This document shows positions 8,648-17,049 of a stretch of DNA of 64,000 nucleotides, in pieces; the first letter of the stretch is position 1, and each line of letters opens with the position of its first letter. A model generated the notes under the pieces. That model was not told the origin of the DNA. It searched no databases and worked only from the letters and a program-made list of their open reading frames with translations. The stretch covers positions 1 to 64,000 of the forward strand of contig JACJWF010000014.1 of NCBI GenBank assembly GCA_020637295.1, read 5' to 3'. A program made the translations under genes and the position numbers. Origin of the DNA: Acidimicrobiaceae bacterium (GTDB lineage Bacteria; Actinomycetota; Acidimicrobiia; Acidimicrobiales; Ilumatobacteraceae).

Positions 8648-10114
8648 TCAGGGCTGCGGGCGGTTGCCGCCGGGGCCTCCCTGGCCGCCGCCGGGCCCGC
8701 TCTGCGACACCGCGTCGGCTGTGGTGGTGGAGGCCACCACCGTGCCGTTCACCACGATCTCGTAGGTCACGCCGTCCTGCAGCGCCGGGGTGGACAGGGC
8801 GATGGATGCGAACTGGCGGGAGGGGGTGACCGCCAGCACCACGGTGCCGTCGGCGGCCCGCACCTCCACCGTGGAGCCGGCCTGCTGTGTGGCGAACGTC
8901 GCCAGCAGCGACCCCTGCGACGACGACTGGCTGGGGGCCATCGCCATGCCGGCGCTGCCGGTGGCAACGATCGTGCCGCCGGAGATGTCGAACGTGCCGT
9001 CGTAGTCGATCGGGCCGTTCATGTTCTCCGTCGGGCCCACCACGGTGACGGTGCCGCCGGTCATCGTGATCGATCCGTTGATGTCGATCCCGTCGCCGAG
9101 CGCATCCACCGTGGTGTCACCACCGTTGATCACCAGCGCACTGCCGTTCAGCCCGTCGTCGCTCGTGGTGACACCGACGGTGCCGCCGTCGATGGTGACG
9201 GTGGCGGCCTCCAGACCCTCGTAGGCCCGGGTGACCAGGACGGTGCCGCCGCTGACGGTCACTGACGTCTCACCCTTCACCCCGTCGTCGCCGGCGCTGA
9301 CGGTGAGCGAGCCGCTGACGACGGCGACCTGGCCACGGCCCTCGTCCTCGTCGTTGTCGGACTTCACCCCGTCGCCCGCGGCGTCCACCGTGACCGCCGA
9401 CCCGTCGACGACCACATAGTCCTTGCCGCGGATCCCGTCGTCCACTGCGGTCACCTGCACGGTGCCACCACCGAACACGAGGCCATCCTTGGTGTTGATC
9501 CCGTCGTTGGTGTTGCCGGTGACGGTGAGGGCGCCCCAGCCGGTGATCGTCAGGTCGGCGAAGCTGGCGATGGCCGCCTCACCGCCGTCGGCCAGCGAGT
9601 ACCCGCTGCCGTCGCTCACCGAGTTGGTGGTGCCGTCGGCGAGGACGATCACCACCTCGTCGGCAGCCTCCACGAAGATGGCCGGCCCAGTGGAGTTGGT
9701 GATCGAGGCATTGTCGAGGATCAGGCGCACCTTGCCCTCACCGTCGCTGGCAACGGTGACCTGGCCATCGGCGAGCGTGCCGGTGAGCCGGTAGGTACCC
9801 GGGTTCTCGATCGTCACGGACCCGGACGAGAGATCGATCTGCTGCTCCTCGGCGGCGTCCCACTCCAGGTCGCCGGCACTGTCGTGACGGTCGATGCCGG
9901 ACTCGTCGATGCCCGACGTGTCCGTGCCGGTGCCGTCACCGGTGGACGAGGTGGCGTCCGCGCCCGTCTCGGTGCCGGTCTCGGTGCCGTCACCGGCGAT
10001 CGACACGATGGTCGGGTCCGCCGACTGGCCAGAGGTGCTCGTGGTGCTGCCGCACGCGGTCAGCAGGGTCATGGCGCTCACCGCAGCGAGCAGGTAACGG
10101 CGACGGGGGGTCAT
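8648..10114 (-). CDS. Cthe_2159-type carbohydrate-binding beta-helix lipoprotein
   Basis: A 488-residue lipoprotein (signal LLAAVSAMTLLTAC) with a Thr/Ser/Asp-rich linker followed by a right-handed parallel beta-helix built from short repeats such as GGTVQVTAVDDGIRGKDYVVV, GDDGVKGETSVTVSGGTV and SDDGLNGSALVINGG. This is the DUF4353/Cthe_2159 pattern, whose founding member binds acidic polysaccharides and calcium. It ends in a Gly-rich tail. The ATG at 10114 overlaps the stop of the VTC-domain gene (ATGA), so it is translationally coupled to the polyphosphate polymerase. The grouping suggests an exported polyanion (polyphosphate or polysaccharide) system; the partner role is inference. Confidence 0.8.
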   Translation of the reverse strand: MTPRRRYLLAAVSAMTLLTACGSTTSTSGQSADPTIVSIAGDGTETGTETGADATSSTGDGTGTDTSGIDESGIDRHDSAGDLEWDAAEEQQIDLSSGSVTIENPGTYRLTGTLADGQVTVASDGEGKVRLILDNASITNSTGPAIFVEAADEVVIVLADGTTNSVSDGSGYSLADGGEAAIASFADLTITGWGALTVTGNTNDGINTKDGLVFGGGTVQVTAVDDGIRGKDYVVVDGSAVTVDAAGDGVKSDNDEDEGRGQVAVVSGSLTVSAGDDGVKGETSVTVSGGTVLVTRAYEGLEAATVTIDGGTVGVTTSDDGLNGSALVINGGDTTVDALGDGIDINGSITMTGGTVTVVGPTENMNGPIDYDGTFDISGGTIVATGSAGMAMAPSQSSSQGSLLATFATQQAGSTVEVRAADGTVVLAVTPSRQFASIALSTPALQDGVTYEIVVNGTVVASTTTADAVSQSGPGGGQGGPGGNRPQP

Positions 10115-10890
10115 CGCGGCGTCCTTTCGTTCAGAGGGGTGCGGCCGAGGCGGCGCAGCACCCGCGTCCACTTGTGGGCGGGCAGGGAGGGGTCCAGCAG
10201 TGCCATCCCGACGGCGTACTTGCTGATCGACACGGGGCGCAGGCCTTCTGCCCAGAGCGAGCGGTCCAGCGGCGTGGTCGGCCCGGCGCTCTTGGTCTCC
10301 ACCACGAGCAGGTCCGGGGCGCCGACGGAGCGGCCGTCGGCGTGGGTGCACACGAGGTCGGCGTCCACGGTCATCCGCATCGCGTCGACCACGAAGGTGG
10401 TGCGGGTGTACGCGGTGGCCAACGTCGCCCTCAACTCGCGGCCGACGCCCGGCAGGTCGACCAGTTCGGCGACGAACGCTCTGCCGTCGGCGGTCAGGAC
10501 ATCGGCGTCGTCGACGCGGTACTCCATCCGGTGCTTCACCGTCTGGTCCCGGCCGTTGCGCACCTTCACCTCCAGCCAGCACGTGCCGCTGTCGAGGTAG
10601 GTGCGAGTGCGCACCTTGAACCGGTGCGGGCGGCCGCGGGCAGCACCCATGTACGAGACGAGGTCCGGCGTGTCGAAGTACACGGTCCGGTACGGGAAGG
10701 CCCGGTGGCCCTCGATCTCCAGGACCCGCACCCCGTCGCGCAGACCGGCGACAGCCGCTGCCAGTTGGTCCGGGCCGACGAGGTACTTGCGGTCGGTTCG
10801 GGTCATCATCGCCGCGCCGTCCACGGCCTCGTCCAGCGAGATCGGATGGTGCCCACCGGCGAGTTGCACGAGCGGCACGAGCGGGCTCAT
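10111..10890 (-). CDS. VTC-domain polyphosphate polymerase
   Basis: A 259-residue VTC domain (triphosphate tunnel fold). The conserved basic/acidic pattern is complete: RTDRKYLVG, FPYRTVYFDTPDL, FKVRTRTYLDSGTCWLEVKVRNGRDQTVKHR, VVETKS and SISKYAVGMAL. In yeast Vtc4 these residues build the tunnel that makes polyphosphate from ATP; bacterial stand-alone forms are annotated as polyphosphate polymerase-domain proteins. The ATG at 10890 overlaps the DUF4956 stop by 4 bases and its own stop overlaps the Cthe_2159 gene start, so all three are one coupled operon. The enzymatic product has not been shown for this subgroup. Confidence 0.85.
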   Translation of the reverse strand: MSPLVPLVQLAGGHHPISLDEAVDGAAMMTRTDRKYLVGPDQLAAAVAGLRDGVRVLEIEGHRAFPYRTVYFDTPDLVSYMGAARGRPHRFKVRTRTYLDSGTCWLEVKVRNGRDQTVKHRMEYRVDDADVLTADGRAFVAELVDLPGVGRELRATLATAYTRTTFVVDAMRMTVDADLVCTHADGRSVGAPDLLVVETKSAGPTTPLDRSLWAEGLRPVSISKYAVGMALLDPSLPAHKWTRVLRRLGRTPLNERTPR

Positions 10891-11483
10891 CGCACCGCTC
10901 CGATCATCTCCCGGCCGGCGGCGGGCGGGGTGACGGCTGCATCCCGCAACCGGTAGCGCACGTCCACCACCGTGGTGTCGCGCACCAGGTCCACCCGCTC
11001 GACCACGAGGTGCTTCACGTCGGCGACCAGCAGTTCTTCGAGCCGGGTTCGCAGCAGCCGCTCGTCCGTGTAGGCCGCATCGAGCGTGATCACCTGCTGC
11101 CGGTACCCGCTGAGCAGCCGGGGATGATCGGCCCCGAACACTGTCGCCACGAGCAGCACCATCAGTGCCGGGCTCAGCCAGGCGGGCTCCAGCTCGAAGC
11201 CGCTCAGCAAGCCCATCGCCAGGGCCACGAAGTAGTAGGCCACCTCCTCCTGGGTGAGCTCGGACGAGCGCAACCGCACGATCGAGAGCAGGCCGAACAG
11301 GCCCAGGCCCAGCCCGGCGCCGACGGCCGCCGAATCCAGCGCGATGGTGACGGCGGCGATCCCCATGTTCACGCCGATGTAGGCGAAGACCATGTCCCGC
11401 CGCCGGTGGCGGGGGAAGTACACGGCCGTGGCCATCACCACGACGGCCACCAGATCCACTGCCAGCACAAGTCCTTGCGACAT
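10887..11483 (-). CDS. DUF4956 membrane protein
   Basis: A 198-residue protein with four predicted membrane helices (LVLAVDLVAVVVMATAVYF, VFAYIGVNMGIAAVTIAL, an AAVGAGLGLGLFGLLSIVRLRSSELTQEEVAYYFVALAMGLL stretch and WLSPALMVLLVATVFG) and a cytoplasmic tail with LEELLVADVKHLVVERVDLVRDTTVVDVRYR. FGLLSIVRLRS...EVAYYF is the DUF4956 signature. The family typically sits beside VTC and CotH genes, and here it overlaps the VTC gene. It may be the membrane anchor or exporter of the polymerase. The ATG has an AAAGGGAG ribosome-binding site. PHO-box-like repeats lie 67-100 bases upstream. Confidence 0.85.
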   Translation of the reverse strand: MSQGLVLAVDLVAVVVMATAVYFPRHRRRDMVFAYIGVNMGIAAVTIALDSAAVGAGLGLGLFGLLSIVRLRSSELTQEEVAYYFVALAMGLLSGFELEPAWLSPALMVLLVATVFGADHPRLLSGYRQQVITLDAAYTDERLLRTRLEELLVADVKHLVVERVDLVRDTTVVDVRYRLRDAAVTPPAAGREMIGAVR

Positions 11484-11549
11484 CGTCGCTCCCTTTCGTC
11501 CTCTGGGTCCCTCTTGGTGCCTTCATCGTGAAGGGCGCACCTTGGAGGA

Positions 11550-11582
11550 CCGTGAGAACGGCCGGTGAACCTGACGTGAACC
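11550..11582 (-). promoter_or_regulatory. PHO-box-like triple 11-bp direct repeat
   Basis: Reading the minus strand there are three consecutive 11-base units: GGTTCACGTCA, GGTTCACCGGC and CGTTCTCACGG. The GTTCAC core repeated at 11-bp spacing is the known architecture of PhoP binding sites (PHO boxes) in Streptomyces. They lie upstream of the DUF4956-VTC-Cthe_2159 operon, so phosphate control of polyphosphate synthesis is likely but unproven. Confidence 0.5.
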
Positions 11583-11608
11583 GGCCGCGGCGTTAGCCGA
11601 ACAGGGCG

Positions 11609-12895
11609 TCAGTCGAACAACGCGTCGGCGAACGAGCCCCCGTCCGGCACGCCCGGCAGCGCCGCGAACAGCGCCGACCCGGTGTGCACGAGGTACTCCA
11701 TCATCACGTCGTGGCGGGACAGGTTGGTCTGCATCGGCACGTACTGGATCCGTGGGTCGCGGACGAACGCAATGAAGAACAGGCCGGCGTCCAGCCGCCC
11801 GAGGCCGTCGCTGCCATCCGTGAAGTTGTAGCCGCGGCGCAGCATGCGCGCCCCACCGTTGACGGTCGGGTGGGCCAGGCGCACGTGCGACCGTTCGGCG
11901 ATCAGCGTCTGGTCATCGCGGCCGGTGACGGCGAAGTCCGGTTCGGTGAACTCGTCGCCGCCCGACAGCGGGGCCCCGCTGCCCTTGGTGCGGCCGACAA
12001 TGGTCTCCTGCTCGGCCAGCGAGGTGCGGTCCCAGGTCTCGATGTGCATGTTGATCCGCCGGGCCACGAGGTAGCTCCCACCGGCCAGCCACTCCGCTCC
12101 GGGGTCGTCGCCGGGCTGCACCCACACATGGGTGTCCAGTTCCTCGACCTCCTCGGCCTTGATGTTGGCCGTACCGTCCTTGAAGCCGAACAGGTTGCGC
12201 GGCGTGGCCTGGCTGGTGGACGTGCTGGAAGTGCGGCCGAACCCGAGTTGCGACCAGCGCAGCGACACCACACCGAACCCGATGCGGGCCAGGTTGCGCA
12301 CGGCGTGGAAGGCCACCTGCGGGTCGTCGGCGCAGGCCTGTACACACAGGTCCCCACCGGAGCGGGCGGGGTCCAGGTCGTCAGCAGGGAAGTGCGGCAG
12401 GTCGATGAGCGCCGACGGCAGCCGGGCGGCGAGGCCGAAGCGGTCGCGGCCGTCCCCGTCGACGAACAGGGAGCGACCGACACCGACCGTGATGGTGAGG
12501 TTGGCGGCGGGCAGCCCCAGCGCCTCGCCGGTGTCCTCCGGCGGCGCCAGGTAGGGCCCACCCACTGCGCCGTACTCGCCGGCCTCCAGGCCCGCCGTCA
12601 TCTGGGCGGCGGCGACCGTCCAGTCGTCCAGCAGTCGGTGCAGTTCGCCAGGGTCGTCGGTGATCACGTCGAACGAGGCGAAGTACAGCCGGTCCTGACG
12701 GGTGACCACACCCGCCTGGTGGACGCCGTGGAACGGCACCACGCCGCCGCCCGTGGCCTGCGCCGCGGCGTCGCCACCGGCGAGCGAGGCAACGGCCAGC
12801 GCGCCCGCCGCGCCCGCGCCGGCGAGGCCGGCGCCACCCACCAACAGGCGGCGCCGGCTGATCCCCGAGCCGGGCGCAGCGGTGCCGGTGTTCAC
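11609..12895 (-). CDS. efeB: EfeB/Dyp-type haem peroxidase, Tat-exported
   Basis: A 428-residue dye-decolourising peroxidase of the EfeB/deferrochelatase class. The N-terminus is a twin-arginine signal (SRRRLLVGGAGLAGAGAAGALA), so it is exported folded with haem. The diagnostic GFKDGTAN (distal GxxDG) is present, as are the proximal-His segment SHVRLAHP and LRRGYNF. It is the third gene of efeUOB; its ATG overlaps the efeO stop by 4 bases. In this system EfeB is proposed to oxidise ferrous iron or release iron from haem before uptake by EfeU. Confidence 0.92.
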   Translation of the reverse strand: MNTGTAAPGSGISRRRLLVGGAGLAGAGAAGALAVASLAGGDAAAQATGGGVVPFHGVHQAGVVTRQDRLYFASFDVITDDPGELHRLLDDWTVAAAQMTAGLEAGEYGAVGGPYLAPPEDTGEALGLPAANLTITVGVGRSLFVDGDGRDRFGLAARLPSALIDLPHFPADDLDPARSGGDLCVQACADDPQVAFHAVRNLARIGFGVVSLRWSQLGFGRTSSTSTSQATPRNLFGFKDGTANIKAEEVEELDTHVWVQPGDDPGAEWLAGGSYLVARRINMHIETWDRTSLAEQETIVGRTKGSGAPLSGGDEFTEPDFAVTGRDDQTLIAERSHVRLAHPTVNGGARMLRRGYNFTDGSDGLGRLDAGLFFIAFVRDPRIQYVPMQTNLSRHDVMMEYLVHTGSALFAALPGVPDGGSFADALFD

Positions 12896-14037
12896 AGCAC
12901 CACTGCGGCCGTCAGCCGGGAGAGCGGCTCGCTGAGCGCGTTGACGGCGTCCGACAGCTCCTTCACCTGGTCGGCGGAGAGGTCCGTGTAGAGCACGAAC
13001 CCGTCACCATCGCGGTACTGGTCCAGAAGGGCCTGCAGCTCGGCGAAGCGGGTTTTCAGTTCCTCCGCCAGCGCGTCGTCCTTCGTGCGCAGCGCAGGCT
13101 CCAGCACCTCGAACGCGATCCGGGCGCCGTCCACGTTGGCCTGGAAGTCCCACAGGTCGGTGTGCGACCAGATCTCCTCCTCGCCGGTCACCTTGCCCGT
13201 CGCCACCTCGTCCAGCAGCTCCTTGGCGCCGTTGCCCAGCTGGTCGGGTGTGAACGTCAGGTCTTCCACGCGCTCCACCAGTTCCTTGGTGTCGGCCACC
13301 AGCTGGTCGGCCAGGGTGGCACGCTCGTCCGCGGTGGCCGCCGTGTAGCCGTCGGCCGGGGGCCACAGGTCCTTCTCGATGCGGTGCCACCCGGTCCATG
13401 CCTCACCCTCGGCCAGGTCGGCCTCGCGCAGGTCCAACCGCGGGTCCAGGTCACCGAACGACTCCGCCACCGGTTCGATCCGCTCCCAGTGGGTGCGGGC
13501 GTCGGCGTACATCGCACGGGCGCCGTCGTCGTCGCCGGCCGTGTAGAGGGCGGCGAACTCCTCGGTCTTCTCCAGCAGGTCCTCCGCCTCGTGCTCCACG
13601 AACTCGTGGTACTGCTCGGTGGCGGACTGCAGCAGGTCGCCGGCCGCGCCCGTGGGTCCCACGGCCGAGCCGGAATCGGTGACCGTGAACTCGTTGCGGA
13701 TGCCGTCGCCCGCCATGCCCGGCTTGCAGGCGGTGACATAGGTGCCGGGGCCGGCGGTGACGACGAGCTGGCGGGTGAGGCCGGGCCCGATGTTCTCCAC
13801 CTCGCCGATGATGCGCAGGCCGTCCTCGGCCAGCAGGTAGAACTCGGTGACCTCGGAGCCGTCGTTGGTGACGTCGAACACCAGGTTGCCGCTGGGCGCC
13901 TCGGTGGTGGAGAGGCGGCAGGCGTCGTCCGTGCTGGTGACGGCGATCGAGTCGCTGCCGGAGGCGGTGTCGTTGTCCGTGCAGGCGGCCAGCAGCACCA
14001 GGGGCGCGACGACGAGGATCGGGATGGAACGGTTCAT
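12892..14037 (-). CDS. efeO: EfeO, Cup-M75 iron-binding lipoprotein
   Basis: A 381-residue lipoprotein (signal IPILVVAPLVLLAAC). The first domain (about 35-130) is cupredoxin-like, with a Cys near its start (ACRLST) and a second in YVTACKPGM, as in long-form EfeO. The second is an M75 imelysin domain with the metal motif HRIEKDLW (HxxE). EfeO captures ferrous or ferric iron outside the membrane and passes it to EfeU. The start at 14037 overlaps the efeU stop (ATGA), and the stop overlaps the efeB start, so the three genes are a coupled operon. Longer in-frame readings through efeU are not real. Confidence 0.92.
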   Translation of the reverse strand: MNRSIPILVVAPLVLLAACTDNDTASGSDSIAVTSTDDACRLSTTEAPSGNLVFDVTNDGSEVTEFYLLAEDGLRIIGEVENIGPGLTRQLVVTAGPGTYVTACKPGMAGDGIRNEFTVTDSGSAVGPTGAAGDLLQSATEQYHEFVEHEAEDLLEKTEEFAALYTAGDDDGARAMYADARTHWERIEPVAESFGDLDPRLDLREADLAEGEAWTGWHRIEKDLWPPADGYTAATADERATLADQLVADTKELVERVEDLTFTPDQLGNGAKELLDEVATGKVTGEEEIWSHTDLWDFQANVDGARIAFEVLEPALRTKDDALAEELKTRFAELQALLDQYRDGDGFVLYTDLSADQVKELSDAVNALSEPLSRLTAAVVL

Positions 14038-14879
14038 ACGAGGGCCTTCTCCGGGGCAGGGGTGGGGGGAACGTGGGCGCGCACCCGGACGGTGCGCAGG
14101 AACAGGGGCAGCACGGCGGCCATGTAGGCCAGCCAGGCGAAGGCCTCCAACCAGGTGGTGGCCGGCGAGAAGTTGATGGTGCCCTTGAGGAGCGTGCCGT
14201 ACCAGGACGACGGGGGGATCTGGGCGCTGACGTCGAACGCCAGCGAGTTCAGGCCGGGCAGCACGCCGGCCTCCTGCAGGTCGTGGATGCCATAGGAGAG
14301 AACACCGGCGGCGACGACGATCAGCAGCACCGCCGTCCAGGTGAAGAACTTCGCCAGGTCCAGCCGCACCGCACCCTTGGTGACGAGGTACCCGAGCACC
14401 ACGGCCACGGCCAGGCCGAGCAGCGCACCCACCAGCGGGTCGGTGGTGTTGCCGGTGGCGCGCACGCCGGCCCACAGGAACAGGGCCGTCTCCAGCCCTT
14501 CGCGGCCCACAGCCAGCAGGGCCATCACGCCCACCGCCACCGGGCCGGCCGTGGCGGCGGTGTCCATGCGGGCGTGCAGGTCGGCGCGCAGCGTGCGCGC
14601 CGTGCGGGCCATCCAGAAGATCATCCACGTGATGAGGGCGACGGCCACGATCGACAGCGAGCCGCCGATCAGCTCCTGGGCCTCGAAACTCAGCCCCTTC
14701 GGGCCGTAGGTGAGGGCGGCGCCGAACGCGACCGACACGGTGACGGCAACGGCGACACCCGCCCACACCCACCGCAGGAGATGGGTGCGCTCCGTACGCA
14801 CCAGGTAGGCGACGAGGATGCCGACCACCAGGGCGGCTTCCAGGCCTTCGCGCAGGCCGATGAGGAAGTTGGCGAACAT
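14034..14879 (-). CDS. efeU: EfeU, FTR1-family iron permease
   Basis: A 281-residue polytopic membrane protein with about seven helices. Both REXXE iron-binding motifs of the FTR1 family are seen: REGLEAAL at residues 9-16 and REGLETALFLWAG in the middle helix. It moves iron across the inner membrane, with EfeO and EfeB outside. It is the first gene of the operon. No good Shine-Dalgarno is seen; a TAGGTT hexamer lies 8 bases before the ATG inside an iron-box-like palindrome, suggesting a short leader or leaderless transcript under iron control. Confidence 0.92.
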   Translation of the reverse strand: MFANFLIGLREGLEAALVVGILVAYLVRTERTHLLRWVWAGVAVAVTVSVAFGAALTYGPKGLSFEAQELIGGSLSIVAVALITWMIFWMARTARTLRADLHARMDTAATAGPVAVGVMALLAVGREGLETALFLWAGVRATGNTTDPLVGALLGLAVAVVLGYLVTKGAVRLDLAKFFTWTAVLLIVVAAGVLSYGIHDLQEAGVLPGLNSLAFDVSAQIPPSSWYGTLLKGTINFSPATTWLEAFAWLAYMAAVLPLFLRTVRVRAHVPPTPAPEKALV

Positions 14880-14881
14880 GT

Positions 14882-14913
14882 AAAGGCAACCTAACGGAAG
14901 TTAGGGCACCTTT
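14882..14913. promoter_or_regulatory. Iron-box-like palindrome before efeUOB
   Basis: An inverted repeat has arms AAAGGCAACCTAAC (14882-14895) and GTTAGGGCACCTTT (14900-14913) around GGAA, with 11 of 14 positions paired. The core CCTAAC-N4-GTTAGG and the half-site TTAGGTT resemble DtxR/IdeR elements, though it is not the full 19-bp consensus. The candidate -10 hexamer TAGGTT (minus strand, 14888-14893) is inside it, so a bound repressor would block efeU. Confidence 0.5.
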
Positions 14914-14978
14914 ACAAGTCCTGAGAGTGTTCCTGCACCTCAGGGCGGTTCGGTCCTGCCCGGTAGCGTTGAATCCTT

Positions 14979-16583
14979 GTGGGTGCCGACGTGATCTCCG
15001 AGGCTGGGCAGCGACGCACGTTCGCCATCATCAGCCACCCCGACGCCGGCAAGACCACCCTCACGGAGAAGTTCCTGCTGTATTCCGGCGCCGTGCAGGA
15101 GGCCGGTGCGGTGCACGCCCGCGAGGGCCGGCGCAGCGCCCGCAGCGACTGGATGGAACTGGAGCAGCAGCGCGGCATCTCCATCTCGTCCACCGTGCTG
15201 CAGTTCCCCTACCGAGGGCACACCGTCAACCTGCTGGACACGCCGGGCCACCGCGACTTCAGCGAGGACACCTACCGCGTGCTCGCCGCCGTGGACGCCG
15301 TGGTGATGGTGCTGGACGCGGCGAAGGGCATCGAGAGCCAGACGCTGAAGCTGTTCCAGGTGTGCCGCTCGCGGAACCTGCCGGTGCTGACGTTCCTCAA
15401 CAAGTACGACCGCCCGTCGCGCGAGCCGCTGGAGTTGTTGGACGAGATCGAGGCGCAGATCAACCTGCGGCCCACCCCGGTCACCTGGCCGGTGGGCAAC
15501 GGCGAGGACTTCCACGGCGTCATCGACCGGCGCACGGGGATGTACACCGCGTTCACCCGTACGGCCCGCGGCGCGTCCGCGGCGCTGGAGGCGGACATGC
15601 CGTTCGCCGAGGCACGTGCGGCCGGCGTCGGCCGGGCCTGGGCGTCGGCGGAGGACGAACTGGGCCTGCTGGAGGCCATCGGGGCCGACGTGGACATGCC
15701 GTCGTTCCTGGCCGGCGAGAGCACGCCCGTGTTCGTCGGTTCGGCGCTCACCAATTTCGGCGTGCGCAAACTGCTGGACGCCGTGGTGGACCTGTGCCCC
15801 GCACCGTCACCGCGGGAAGCCCTGGATGGTGCCGGCCGGCCGCTGGACGCGCCGTTCAGCGCGTTCGTGTTCAAGGTGCAGGCCAACATGGACCCGTCGC
15901 ACCGCGACCGCATCGCGTTCGCCCGCATCTGCTCGGGTCGCTTCGAGCGGGGCATGACGGTCACGAACTCGCGCACCGGGCGGGACATGACCACCAAGTA
16001 CGCCACCACCGCGTTCGGCGCCGACCGCGAGACGGTGGAGGAGGCCTACCCCGGCGACGTGGTCGGCCTGGTCAACGCCACCGGCGTGCTGATCGGCGAC
16101 ACCCTGTACGGCGCCGGCTACGACGGCTCGGCCGTCACCTACCCACCGCTCCCCCGGTTCGCCCCCGAGGTGTTCGCCCGTGCCCGCCCGCTGGACAACG
16201 GCAAGTTCAAGCAGTTCCGCAAAGGGCTGGAGCAGTTGGACGAGGAGGGCGTGGTGCAGGTGCTGCGCGACCCGGACATGGGCGACACGGAGAACGTGCT
16301 GGCCGCCGTGGGCCACCTGCAGTTCGAGGTGTTCGCCCACCGCCTGGGTTCCGAGTTCGGCGCGCCGAGCGAGGTGGTGAGCGCCCCGTACCAGGCCATC
16401 CGGCTCACCGACCGGGCCTCGGCCGAACGCCTGCGCCAGATCGGCGGCATCCGCATCCTCACCCGTGGCGACGGCGAGTTGGTGGCCCTGTTCGAGAACC
16501 GCTACCGCCTCCAGCGCCTGATGTCGGACGAGCCGGAGCTCACCCTGGAACCGATCCTCGCCGACGCCCTCCCGCTGACGTAG
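14979..16583 (+). CDS. prfC: Peptide chain release factor 3
   Basis: A 534-residue translational GTPase. RF3 recycles RF1/RF2 from the ribosome after peptide release. The G motifs are clear: HPDAGKTTLTEKF (G1), GISISST (G2), DTPGHRDFSEDTYR (G3, with the RF3-specific SEDTYR), and NKYDRPSREPLELLDEIE (G4). The middle segment FSAFVFKVQANMDPSHRDRIAFARICSGRFERGM and the C-terminal GHLQFEVFAHRL also fit RF3 rather than EF-G. The start is a GTG with a TAGCGT hexamer 9 bases upstream. It is divergent from efeU; expression appears independent. Confidence 0.93.
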   Translation: MGADVISEAGQRRTFAIISHPDAGKTTLTEKFLLYSGAVQEAGAVHAREGRRSARSDWMELEQQRGISISSTVLQFPYRGHTVNLLDTPGHRDFSEDTYRVLAAVDAVVMVLDAAKGIESQTLKLFQVCRSRNLPVLTFLNKYDRPSREPLELLDEIEAQINLRPTPVTWPVGNGEDFHGVIDRRTGMYTAFTRTARGASAALEADMPFAEARAAGVGRAWASAEDELGLLEAIGADVDMPSFLAGESTPVFVGSALTNFGVRKLLDAVVDLCPAPSPREALDGAGRPLDAPFSAFVFKVQANMDPSHRDRIAFARICSGRFERGMTVTNSRTGRDMTTKYATTAFGADRETVEEAYPGDVVGLVNATGVLIGDTLYGAGYDGSAVTYPPLPRFAPEVFARARPLDNGKFKQFRKGLEQLDEEGVVQVLRDPDMGDTENVLAAVGHLQFEVFAHRLGSEFGAPSEVVSAPYQAIRLTDRASAERLRQIGGIRILTRGDGELVALFENRYRLQRLMSDEPELTLEPILADALPLT

Positions 16584-16608
16584 GCGCCGTGGACGGGGCC
16601 GTCGCCGG

Positions 16609-16625
16609 TGCCGCCGCCGGCGGCA
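16609..16625. terminator. GC hairpin downstream of prfC
   Basis: TGCCGCC (16609-16615), a 3-base loop and GGCGGCA (16619-16625) form a perfect 7-bp stem, extendable by a G-U and a G-C pair, 25 bases after the prfC stop. There is no T tract, so it is at best a U-less terminator. Confidence 0.4.
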
Positions 16626-16767
16626 TCAGTGCCCTCGTTCAACTCAGTTCGATTCCGATTCGGCGTCCATCCCGGGGGAAGGCGAGGTGTCACGCCCTTC
16701 TGCTTGCCTGCGGGCATGCATCGAGCTGCCTACACCGTCGAACCGGCCGTCGCCGCGCCTGGCCGAA

Positions 16768-16784
16768 GTGCTACATTGAAGCAC
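16768..16784. promoter_or_regulatory. Putative operator and -10 of phd-vapC
   Basis: GTGCT and AGCAC flank a 7-base centre (GTGCTACATTGAAGCAC), directly before the ATG at 16785. The -10-like TACATT (16772-16777) lies in the centre, 7 bases from the start. Antitoxin autorepression at such a site would be typical of type II systems. Confidence 0.45.
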
Positions 16785-17048
16785 ATGGCTGAGGTCGGCA
16801 TCCGGGCGCTCAAGCAGAACGCATCGGCGGTCGTCGCCGACGCGGCCGCGGGCGAGACCATCACCATCACGGACCGCGGGCGCGCCGTGGCGCGCATCAC
16901 CCCGCTGCCGGCCGGACGGCTGGAGGGGTTGGTGGCCGCCGGCCGCGCCCGGCCTGCTCGGCGCCGCGTGGCAGACCTGCAGCCGCCGCGGCCGGGCGCG
17001 TCGCTCACCGCCGCGCTGGCCGAGATGCGGGCCGACGAGCGGAGCTGA
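16785..17048 (+). CDS. Phd/YefM-family antitoxin
   Basis: An 87-residue type II antitoxin. MAEVGIRALKQNASAVVADAAAGETITITDRGRAVARITPL is the prevent-host-death fold that binds DNA as a dimer; the C-terminal half (about 45-87), rich in Arg and Ala, is the part that would wrap the toxin. The start at 16785 is supported by the TACATT hexamer and palindrome directly upstream; longer in-frame starts lack support. The toxin gene follows one base after the stop. Confidence 0.85.
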   Translation: MAEVGIRALKQNASAVVADAAAGETITITDRGRAVARITPLPAGRLEGLVAAGRARPARRRVADLQPPRPGASLTAALAEMRADERS

Positions 17049-17049
17049 C

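Noticed and set aside
12892..14889. A 665-codon reading through efeU and efeO
   Set aside because: The N-terminal part is an off-frame shadow of efeU; the true efeO signal peptide starts at 14037.
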